Assembly (NCBI GenBank): GCA_023634235.1
Contig: JAMKCF010000011.1
Location: forward strand, 5,226,001 to 5,290,000
From: Pisaster brevispinus
Lineage: Eukaryota > Echinodermata > Asteroidea > Forcipulatida > Asteriidae
Reading direction: 5' to 3'
DNA length: 64,000 nt
Shown one piece after another: positions 48,701-60,700 of this stretch. The notes under the pieces are model-generated. The model ran no database searches, was not told the origin of the DNA, and saw only the letters and a program-made list of their open reading frames with translations. A program made the translations under genes and the position numbers. Each line of letters begins with the position of its first letter. Positions within the stretch are counted from its first letter, which is position 1.

Positions 48701-51700
48701 AACCATGTATTCTCACCAATGTATCTTTCTGATGTATTAATGGTGACAACCAATTTTGGGGTCAAATGAAGTTACAAAGTAACCATTTTAAAAATTGTAT
48801 TATTCACATCTGAAAAGAAAGAAATATGAGCATTCTAAAGAAGTAGGTTTACACAGTTTTTAGTAGCCCACAGGGCAAGTTGAGAAGTGGTGTTTATTAG
48901 CCCATAGCAGTTTCTACTAGACAATGTATGCCGGGCTAGTGTTAAGTGTGAGCCCTTCATGCATATATATAAATAACTCACCTCTTTGACTTTTCCGGAA
49001 TCTATGACAAACACAACGTCATTGATGGTCACACTTGTCTCTGCAATGTTTGTAGAAAGAACCTGAAGGGCAAACAAAATTTGGTTGAAAAAAAAATAAA
49101 TAAATAAATAAATAATTATCAGCTTCCTGCACAACTGACTGCCTATCCACCACAGTACAAGGCTTATGCAACCCTTGCATAAGGCTTCACAAGCTCAAAC
49201 AGTGCCCTCACTGGGGTAAAGGGAAGACCTACATGTATCATTGGCCGAGAGTAGTGCGTAGTGCGTACACTTGTTTCCATTGTTTGACCTCCCAATGTCG
49301 GCCAATGCAAAGGGTCCATCCTGGGCCTTAGGGAGTGTCTCCAAAGTCAGACTCAGTCTAGGTGCAAAGGAACATTCCTGTAGGCATAGGCATGCAATCT
49401 AGCGGACCGCGAGCACGTTCTGCCGACATTGTGCCGAACTATGGGAACAACCCTATATGAAGGAATATGCACGTTAGTGTTTTTGAACAATCCAATGGAA
49501 CAGACTGGTCCATGTACACCTAATGGGTCAATGAACCTTACATGCACACTATATTACCTTTTCCCCCTCCTACAATTTTCACCTTTACATCTTGAAATAT
49601 GTATGAGGAAAACAAATGTACAGTTTCTATACCTACTGAGTTCAATGACTGAATCATATCAGGCAGGGTTCTCCCCATGAAACAAAAACAAACAGAAGAC
49701 CTGAAATCTGGAAAAATTTTGGCAAAATATACCAGCCCAAATTCATGGTTCTGCTTACCATAAATGAAAAATCAGCGCTTAAGAAGCATAACGTTCCATG
49801 CTTAACGTAAGCATATTTCACAGATTAGCAAGGACGTTTTGCTTGTGCATGTGCTTACATCACGTTACTAAGCATTCTTCACTTCACAAAGCTAGGGCAG
49901 GAATTCGGCGCTTATACTGTAAACAGAGACCGTAAGCACAGAATTCCTTGGTAAGCAGAGTCATGAAAACAGCCCAGGTCTGTTCAATACAAAGCTTACA
50001 ATTTTGCGGACCCCCAAGGCAGCTTTCCTGAACACTTTCTTCTGGTCTGAACTCTGCATTGAGGAGTGAAGAGTGTAGACTTGGTAATGACTGCTATCAG
50101 AGAACATACTGTCGTCGCTGAGTAAGGTGTCTCGAAGTGACACGATATCGTCATACCCTGGCAGGAATACGAGGATTGCACCTGGAAGAAGGGAAAGGAG
50201 AAACTAATTGAGAGGGAATTGAAACTTTGCATGGTGGAAATAAAGAATGGCACCCCTAACAAAAATAATTGCAAAATGGGGAGACCGTCAACTAGGCAGC
50301 TTAGTTGGTAGAGTGCAAACGCATTAATCCTGAAGTCAAAGATGCATGTCTCGCTTTAGTCAATTTTTCCTTGTTCAACCCAAAATGAAATACAATCTAG
50401 CAATTTAATATACAAAATGTAAAATGAGATTGAATCTAAAAGTCATAACCATAGAATCTATGGCCTTTGCAGAATAAAAAAAAATAAAATTATTATTCTG
50501 GTTTATTCATTAATTAAAAGACAACTTGAAACAAGAAGCAAGAAGGCCAAAATTGTTATGATGTACAATAAAGATATGATTTTCTTTTTAAGGTTAAAGA
50601 GTAACAAGTCATACAAATTTAACTTAAAAAAAGATTTAAAAAAAAATGTAAACCTTCATTTAAAATAATAGTCTTTTTAATAACAAAATAATGCATGCAG
50701 AAGAGGACAAAAATCACAAGACCTATCGATGCTACCCGTTACAGAAAACCAACTGAAGACCAAAAAGAACTGAATATGATATGAATATGACTACCTTCTT
50801 CTGAGTTATCTAAGATGTAGGTCAGTAATGCAATGATGAGGTTCAAGTCGACTCTCTCGTCATCGAAGCTGTGATGGTACGCTTGGAGTAACTCCTTATC
50901 CTCGGCAGTGATGTCCGAACTGTCCTTGATAAGATCCGTCTCGTGATCTACCTCCGTCTGAGTGTTGGTTCTGTGGATGCGATGAGTAAACACATTTAAG
51001 CACTACATACAAAGAGTGGACCTGTGAACAAAAAGAGGTCCACACGGTGTAGACTGGTCCCCTGTCTGTATCCGCAATGATAAAGACAGGCACTGGTTTT
51101 ACAGACCCAGTGATTTCATTGGATACAATGATTTCATTGGATAAACGTGCAGTGACGTAAGCTTTCAATATCTGTGTTACGATTGGTCCGCTATGTAGTG
51201 ACGTGTTTGTCAGCTACATCATCAGCAGGAACTTTTCAATCATCTGCTGCTGCGGGGGTGTACATAATGTTTGCAGGTTATATTGTTTTATTCACCTCGC
51301 CAATGCGTGTACACAACGTGAGTGTATCTACGCCGTGTGAATGGATGCAAAGCAACTGGCAGGATCCTGCCATTTGCTCAAGGCTGGTATCTAGGGTTAT
51401 TCACGAGCCTCGAAGTATGACATCAGATGTTCGGGCTACACACAGTGTAGGAGTTTCAAACACTACGTGGACTTACAAACATCCACACAGTTTTTTTTTA
51501 CAGTGTTAAAGAATATGATTTTTCTTGAGTGCACACAGAGCAAAGAAATGTCTACAGAGTGCATGCAACACAGAGCTGTGCCCTTGCACGCATCGTCACC
51601 TCTTTCAATGAAACCTGAAGGTGGAACAAAGTCAATGAAAAATCCTGAAATCAGGAAAAAAAAAACCAGACAAATCACAGGACTGGTTAAACTCACATGT

Positions 51701-54700
51701 GGGCCTGAAGAATCTCTACAACATCCGTCTGGTTGAATTTCTTGGCCCAGTCTATTGCAGTCCTGTAATAAAACAAAAGGGATACCATAATCATACTACT
51801 GGATACTCTGCTTAAATAAATCTCTCTTAATTGGCGAGGCGTGTCATGGCTGAGTGGTTAAGAGCACAGGGCTCAAGCTCTGGTGTTTGTGATCAGCAGA
51901 GTATGGTTTCGAGTCCCAGTAGTGGCACTTGTGTCCTTGAGCAAAATACTTTCCTATGATTGATTTGTCCTTTGGAAGGGACATTAAGACATAGGTCCCA
52001 TGTACTAGGATTGGTAGTGCACGTAAAAAGAACCCAGAACACATATCATGGAAGAGTAGTGGTTAACCCTGATGTTTCTAGTTCACATAAATAGCACCCT
52101 TGTTTACAGGTTTCCTCAGACTTCAAGCTACAGTGACTAAGTTCACTTATGAGGCATACTTGGTTTAATCACCACTTGGTTTAATTACAATAAATGCTAA
52201 GTTTCCTTTGAATATTTGGCTCCCTCTGTTCGTTGTTACTTGCCTTTATTCATGATTGCTAAGAAATTGAGGCTGCCAATACCCCCTCCCCTGAAGCTAG
52301 TGCCTTGCATATATTAGTGAAAATTACGAACAATTAACCAGTTTGCTTCAGGACTTAAAATAATTTTCTTGTTACCCATACCAGATTATTTTCAGTCAAA
52401 AAGCAACCTTTCTCTTCTTCTAGCCAATTATTAATTATTTTTTTCAATGAAACTCCGATTGGACACCCATATAAAGACTTTTCTCATTGACATTTTACAG
52501 ATTTTAATGGCTTGTATTTTGTTTACGATCCAGTTTCTGAAGCACAATTAGACCACTGGAAAGCTGTTCCCTCATGGCTGATCATCGGCTCACACTCGGT
52601 CAAACAGAACGCATGGATGTTAAGCCTTTTGCAACTTTTGTAACTCCCGTGCGGCACACTATTTTTTTGTTTAAAAGCATTTAAAACGGTGACGGTAACT
52701 CTGTAGAATCAGCCCCCGCACAATAACAGGATTGCTTGCGTATATTACCTTTGTGATCAGGGACTAAGACAGTCATCTAGTAGATAAGGCACATTGATAT
52801 CAAATGAATTGAAAAAAAACACACACCAAAAAACCCCCAAATAAACTAAATGATTAAAACCTCATTTCCATACGCTTCTGTAGAACTTACATGTCGTTTG
52901 AAGCTCTCTGTGTAGCATTAGCTCCTAAGCTTAGCAGCCTCTCTACGGTTTCCACATTGCCTCTACCTGCTGCAAGCATAAGGGCCGTAGCGCTGGTCTC
53001 GGAGTGGGCATAGTCAGCTATTTAATCAAACACACCGACAAACAAATTTAACAAAAAAGTGTTAAGGTGTATTTCCTGTTCAAGTTTGGTCGGTACAGAA
53101 TATGTGGACCAAGAATCCTGGCCCGGTTTACTTATCCTGTTTCCCTGAGCAAGATACTTTACCATAGTTGCTTTGTCTGTTCTGATGGAACATTAAGCCA
53201 TAAAAGTCCCATGCAATGGAATGGGCCATGTTCAGCCAAGGATAACACAGAACACTTCTCATGGAAGAGTAGGGGTTAACCCCCCGTCAAAACAAGCACC
53301 CTCGCTTGATTTAAACCCTCCTACTCTTTGTAACTTTTTGTTTATAGTGGAGATGACTGACAATTTTAAAGCATAGGTGTGTGTGATGGCACAACTATGG
53401 ACAGAACCAAGTGATTTCATATTCAATACCTTGTGGAGACCAAGAACAAAACAGGAAAGGGAACACAAACGGTCTCCATAGGGAAATTCTAAAGACTGGG
53501 TTGCTCCACAAGGAATTTTGTGTACAAAGTCTATAGGAGGTTCTTAACTACAGGGACAAAGGAAAGAACAAAATCTGTCTCCACAGGGATGCAAACAATA
53601 GAATGTGTGCATGGTGTGTGTGTACATGTGTGTACTGTATAGATTCATTCACTACACGAAGTCATATTGCATGCTGGCATAGTTTATCAACATGTACCGT
53701 TCAAAACCACAGTGGATGATGTTGAATGACCAAACAGTAGGAGGGTTGACTGTGTACTGTGTAGATGCATTCACCACATGGTATTATACCGCAGACTATC
53801 ACATAGATGTAGTTTATCTATCGTTCGAACCCACAGTGGATGATTTTGATCAGTCAAACAGTAGAAGGGCTGACTTTGTACCGTGTAGATGCATTCACTC
53901 AAAAGGACAGCTGATAAAGTGAATGGTCAGACAGAGAGAGGTTTGACCGTGTTCTCTGCATATGCATACAGTATCATATTGCCGGTGGCATATAGTTTAC
54001 ATATCACTCAAAACCACAGTCAGATGATATTGAATGGTCAGGATTAAGTTAGCCTTTAGTGGCATCCTTTGTTTCATATCCAGAAAACAAACAATTGTCT
54101 GTCACTCACCACTGACATTCTCCTCCAGCACAAGGTGCATGAGTTGGGCAAATGCTTCCTCAGTGCCTTTCAGCCAGCAACAACCGAGGGCGCTATCCAT
54201 GTCCTTTTGCAACCAGTCTGGCATGTCTGCTACATCCACAGATGCCTGATATAAAAAAATAAATAAACAAATCAACAAATAAAGTCTCTTTCAGAAAAGA
54301 AAGATTTCCTGGGATATTTCTGGGGAAAATTTTAATTGAACGTTGAATCACACTTGAATTGCTAACCCTGGAAAACTCACCAGAAATAGCCATTTTCCAA
54401 GAAATAGCTATTGAGACAAGGAAGTTTCAGTTTGAGATGTGGGAGGAAAACCCCTGAGAAATATTCCAGGGTAAAACCCACGCAACCAGGTAAGGACTGA
54501 AAACTCAATCCACATAGTTCCCCCCGGTGAAACTCAAATCGAGTTCCTAGAGGTAGAAGACGAGGAAAGAAACCACTATACGCCAACCCCACTGCCCAAT
54601 AGCTAGATAGCTAGATACCATTAGAACAAATTCTCTTGTGCTACCAAAGTGTTAATTTTGAATGCAATTCACTTGGTTGTCTCAAAGTTGCCTGTAAGAA

Positions 54701-57700
54701 TTGCTTTGTTCGACGAGACCCTTACAACCACAAGTAATAAACCACAAGGGAAACAGACTTGTTGAAGTTAACTCAATTTTGGGGTGAACGAAGAAACGAC
54801 GACTAGAACGGGACTTGAAGCTCTGGATCAGAGTGCCAGTGCTCTACCAATTCGGATGGGATCCCTGGCTATATGGCAGTTTCAGGTTTATTGTCTTCTG
54901 ACTGGCACCCCCGAACATTATTGACAAAATAGGGAGACTGCCATCATAGGGCTACATAGCTCAGATTGGTAGAGCTCGCGCCGGCATGTTAAGCACAGGT
55001 TCAAATCCTGTTCTACTTTGTAACATTACACTTACATCAAGCAATCCCTTTCCGGAGTTCGAACCCCCGCTCAGCCCAGTTGCAGAGAGGTCCCGCGTTA
55101 TGTTACTCACTCCATCCTCGGTCCTTGAAGCAGCTCCTTTGACTACGCTGGGCTCCTCGTACCATTCATTCAGCTGACTCTGCTGTTTAGCCACTGAAAT
55201 GTATTGATTCCTTCACAGTTATGCCGTCTCTGTGCTTATGAATTAGAACCCTTTAGTAATTCAGAATCGCTCAGGTAAGGTATTGCAACTATCTAAAAAC
55301 CCAACAGATTTAAGTTTTTTTACTGCAGTTATGTTGTTCGACAGTGGTTAATAACAACAATAATGATACTTCTTATATTGCGCTTAACCTATGACCCTAC
55401 CATTCAGTTATGCTATGGATGCAATCTAGGTACTTACACTTGGACTTTTCCTTTATGAATTTCTGCATTCTATCGTTAGTGTACCTCGTGCTGTCATCAA
55501 TGAGAGTAAAAAAGATGAAAATGTTAGAAAGACTTTCAGCCGGTCGTTGGGTAAAATTAGGCAAGCCTGATACTTCACGGAGGCAACCAAAGGCAACTGC
55601 ACTCCATGCCCCTGGACATTTCCTTGGTGCCCCTTGAAATGTTCCAGTATAAATGTACATTACCCTCGTAGAGATGCCCTTCTATAAAGAAGACCTGCCT
55701 TGCCCATTAAGAACCAAGTATCAGATTTGATATCAAAAGGTGCCTGAATCTGCTACAAGTTGAGGACTTTACAGTCTTCACTTATAACAATCATCACCAT
55801 CAGGCCAGTTTAGTTTACACACTCTTCCACCCCGGCACCCAGTTTATAAAGATGCCATTTCATTTCAATTTGTTTATTAATTCTGGTTGTGAAGCCAAGG
55901 ACTCTCAGAAAAGCGAACTTAATCACTGTACCAGCCAAGAATCCCACAGAGAAGACAAATAAGGAAGTTTCAGTTTAGATGTGGGAGGAAAATCCCAGAG
56001 AGATATTCCAGGGAAAACCCACACCATCAGGTAGGGACTGAAAACCCAATCCACATAGTGCCCCCAGCGGGATTCGAGCCGCGGTCCCAGGGGTGGAAGG
56101 AGAAGACAGATACCACTACGCCAACCCGACTACCGGGCTATAATGATTAGACCTCAATAATTGAATCTTATGTTCGGTGTAACCTGATCAACCCGACCTG
56201 ATTTTTATTTGCAACGAACAGTTTTTATTGCAACGCTTTAGCAAAAAGGTCGTACAAATTACAAAAGAAAGTTATTGATGAGGATAAACAAATTATGAAA
56301 ACTTACCATTTTAGTGCGTCCTCAAGAAAGAGTTCCTCCACGTCAAAGATTTTACCAGGAACTGTGAGAAAAATTGGAAAATGATACTGCCTTTGTTTTC
56401 TTTTATACCCTTTACCCCTAATTACCCTTACAGTGCTTCCTGAGTACTGCAGAAACCAATACACCTTCACATTATTTTCCCAAACAAGCCAAGCTTTACA
56501 GCATAAGCTGAAAATCATAGAGGAAAAAGGTGACAATCTTTCAACAACACTGTGCACCAGAGACTGTTTAACTGCTTTTTTTGTGTAAATAAGAGTGTAC
56601 GGGCAATGCAGTTTTCCTTGGTAATGGGCACCTCTATGATATTTTTTTTAAAATTCTACTGGTCCATTTCAAGGGGCACCAAGGCAATGACCAGGGCCAT
56701 GGAAGCAATTGCCTCTGCAAAGTACATGTATGAAGGCTATTGACCACGTAACCTTTGTTTACAAAAAGAGTGGCCTCTTACACTCCAGGGCCCAATTTCA
56801 TAGACCTGCTTAAGCAGAAAATAATGCTTAACAATTTCCTGCTAAGCAGAAATGAGCAGGATACCAGTCACAAATTGTACACATGACATGATAGTTTGGC
56901 TGGTAACCTTATTCTGGTAAGCAAAATGTTGTTGTGCTTAGCAAATTTTTGTGCTTAAGCAGCTCTATGAAATTGGGCCCTGGGCAGGCGAGATACTGCC
57001 TCATGGTCATATGAGAAGTTTTACATTTTGCAGCATAATTTCAGCATGAATTCAAGAGTTAACAAAATTAACAGCTGTACATCAGAGATGCGGCAACTTT
57101 CTTTATAACAAAAGTTCATAAAAATCGTACAGTGCATTCTCCATTAAAATAGTTTTTGGTTTTCTTCCATGGAGTGTGCACAAATTGTGCCTACAGGAAG
57201 TCCAGGCTCTGTGGCTCCTTTGTGAACATGTGATGTCACAAGCTACATGGTCTACATATGATGGATAAATAAATGGAATTGAACTTGGAATTGAAAAGTG
57301 AGTTCAACTTGTAATAAAGTGTAAACTCCCAAAGCTACTGGGGATTGCACTGAAATTGTACGTACCCGAAACCAGAGGGCAGTTGTTGAAGTAGCGAACA
57401 AAGAGCTCCGTATCCAGAGCAGCACTCATTAGGATGACTTTTAAATGCTTTAATCTGACCATGATCTCTCTCAGTTGGATTAGTAGGAAATCACAGAAGC
57501 GGTCTCGTTCATGTATCTCATCCTAATGAATGTACACATGGATTATTCACAAATACTACAAAGACAACAAGGCTCTTAATAATTATGATAATAATAATAA
57601 TAATAATAATTCACAGTTCTTATATAGCGCTTTATCAAAGCGCTCTTTAACTTTTCTACAAGGTATGCAGAGCTATGTTTGAAAATATAAGACCCATTTA

Positions 57701-60700
57701 TTTCCCCAGCACCATGTACCGGGTTTACAAGGTGCTGTGGCACAATCTGCAGCCACCCATACCAGAAAACACTGGTGCAAACCCCTTCTCGTATCGATAA
57801 GTGTATTGGGTTCTTTTAAGTGCACTACACAACACACAGGACCTTATTATTTTACGTCCCATCCAAAGGACCAAGCATCAATGGTCAAGTATCATGACCG
57901 GGACTTGAACCCACACTCTGCTGATCAGAAACACCAGTGCGCTTGAGTGCTTGCCCACCCATAGGCTCAAGCATATTCAATTGGATCTTACAGGTGCGTG
58001 TTACGCTTGTACACAAATTGAAATAAAACAACTGTTAATGGCCTCGCTTTTTGACCCTTAGAGAGTCTTTCTCATTTAGCCTTTGAAAAAGTCTCTGCTA
58101 GGGTCAAAAAGTGAGGCCAAAAACAATCTTTTACATTTATACCAGGGGTTCTTTGGTTGGTAAGCAGGATGCAACAGCGAATATAATTCTATTTTCCTCA
58201 CAAATTGAAATAGTGGGGGAAAAAAACCCTGATTATTCTTAGATCAGATTTCGTTCCAATATCTTACCACGATAATGTGTGTCACAGACTGTAGTGCATT
58301 ATCACCTGCCATCAGTGTACGAAGCAGAACTCCATTGGTGCAAAACGTCAACACCGTCTTAGGTGAGACCCTGTCATATAAATGCAGTCGGATTTAAAAC
58401 AAATGACATGACAAACCATTGTGGAAATGCAATCTGTAAATGATGCAATTGTCCCATCAAGGACAGAGAACAATATCAGACAGTTAGTGACTGCTCCAAG
58501 TGCTATGGTTAAAACTACGACTCCTGAGGGGACTCCCAAATCATTCCATTTCCCTATTTCCACCCCAAGAAAGTAAAGTAAGTTTCAAAGACACCTGACC
58601 TGCTCTCTAGTCTGATAAGATGGCACGCCAGAATGCACAGGCATCCCTGCCGACAACTTAAGAGAGATAGTTGCAAAGACACCTTACCTGCTCTCCAGTC
58701 TGATCTGATGGCAAGGCAGAATGCAAAAGCACCCCTGCCGACACCTCTAGAAAGTAAGTTACAAAGATGCCTTACCTGCTCTCCAGTCTGATCTGATGGC
58801 AAGGCAGAGTGCATAAGCATCCCTGCCGACACCTCTAGAAAGTAAGTTACAAAGATGCCTCACCTGCTCTCCAGTCTGATCTGATACCCAACAGCTCCCC
58901 CGATACTCTCCCCTCTCTCTGCGGCAACCCTCTCAGCAATAGACAGAGCGGACAGCCTACGAGGCTGAGTGCACAGGATACGACAACTCTGCTTCTGCTG
59001 GGAACACTCATCCAGTATGAACTGCGGGATCTGCAGGTAGCGGAGAGATCATTGGTGGTGACCAACATATCAAATAATACAGGGTTTTTTATATATCAGA
59101 TGGCATGGGTGGCTAGTGCGTAAAGCGCTGCCTCTCACCACTGTGGCCCTAGTTTGATTCCCAGATATCTCTTTAGAGTTGTGCATTGGTTCTCTCCTGT
59201 GCGTAAAATGTTTTTTTTTCCACACCCTCCAGTTTTGCCTCCCTCCCGAGAAATAAAATTATCAATGACGTCTGTGTGCTTTGAGGGGTAATAATAAAAA
59301 AAATCCACAGGCATTATTACTCAGGTGGCATTCGAACCAACAACCTTCTTCGCCATTACGGAGCAGATGTCTTACCATTAGACTACTGAGCTTGCCTGAT
59401 AGCCTAAAGGCAGTTTGAAACCTATATTCTAGCTGCAGGTACCGCACTGATTTTAATAGATGTTAAACTTGCATCAGAATAAAGAATACTACATGTGTTT
59501 TAACTGTACACCGATGTGTGCTAAGAACTGTGTACTCAGTACTTTCCTTGAGTCATGGTTTATTTGGTTTACTTGAGGCCTACTTCAGTAATAACAACTA
59601 GTTCTTATATAGTGTATTTATCAATAATGTATCAATGCGCTTCACCATAGTCCTGTGTTCATTGGGCCAATGACATTCCTGTAATATTTCTCAGCTCCCT
59701 CGGGAGTATACAGCCCTGGGCTGCCGTGGCGCCCCAAAGGCTTTTTCAAACACAATATCAATCTCTATCCTTGCAGGTACCTGTTTATACTCCTGGGTGA
59801 AGAGAAGCAATTATAGTAAAAGCATCTTGCCCAATAACCACCCGACCTTGAGTCCGATGCATCAAACCACCTGGCTATGACTACACAGTACCTGAGTTGT
59901 CTTTCCGGAACCAGTCTCACCAGAGATCATGACGACTCTCTGTCTATTAATAACCTGCATGATCTCTTCCTTCATCAAGTACACTGGAAGCGTCTGCCTG
60001 AACGAGTCAAGATCAGAGCCTGCCCTCTTCGCCGGGGTTTGTGCAATGCCGTTGTTGAGCCGACCAGTGGTTTTTGGAGTCTCTCTCGGCTGTCCACCTT
60101 CAAATTGGTTTTGGATAAATGTAGCAGGAAAAAAACTCATTAAACATAACTCTATTTCATTAAAACCCTTACACCCTGGGCCTTCTTTCCTACAGGTGAC
60201 CTCCTGAAACTGAGAGGTCACATGCCTGTCTATAAACCCTTCTGCGAGTCATGGCCGAGAGGTCTAGTTTACCGGACCCAAGCTCTGTCGTTTTTCAGCA
60301 GCAGAGTGTGGGTTCCAATCCTGTTCATGACACTTGTTCCCTTGAGCAAGGCACTTAACCGTAATTGAACAGTGACTTGTTACACCATCGGTTGTTTCCT
60401 GAACCACAATAACTCATTACTGAGAATGGGGTGTCCACAAACTATAGTTTCTTAATAATAATAACATTAACATCAATGAGTATTTATAGCACTTTTAACT
60501 TCACAGCAAACCTAGAACCTATAGCAAAAGCTAAACACAAATAGAAAAAGAGGAAGTTTTTCAGACTTTTTTGAATATTTAATTGGAAGAAGAGTTCTGG
60601 GCCCAATTCCATAAAACTGTTAAGCAGAAAATTCTGCATAACAAATTTCCTTACTAAGCAAGAATTGAGCGAGGTACCACTGGCAGCAATGTAAACTTTA

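Larger units (their letters stand above)
47135..60030 (-). other. YTHDC2: YTHDC2 helicase core with ankyrin insert
   Basis: Motif I GETGSGKT is at 59921-59898, Ia CTQPRRL in exon 59030-58864, motif II DEIH at 57522-57511 (human DEVH), and III SAALD in the same exon. Motif V STNIAETS is in exon 49062-48982. Motif VI QRKGRAGR is split between exons ending 48424 and starting 47240. The ankyrin-like insert ([20 protein letters not shown]...LLSLGANA, then TAIDWAKKF) is in exons 53017-52891 and 51762-51697, between the two RecA lobes, as in the vertebrate protein. All catalytic motifs are intact. Confidence 0.9.

Noticed and set aside
51840..51930. A tRNA-Leu gene
   Set aside because: The A and B boxes are good but the acceptor stem does not pair well and the sequence continues into a repeated SINE body. 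I call it a SINE head.
57590..57610. CRISPR-like or regulatory short tandem repeat
   Set aside because: It is a plain (ATA)n microsatellite forming the tail of an S1 SINE; nothing resembling a CRISPR array occurs in this eukaryotic window.
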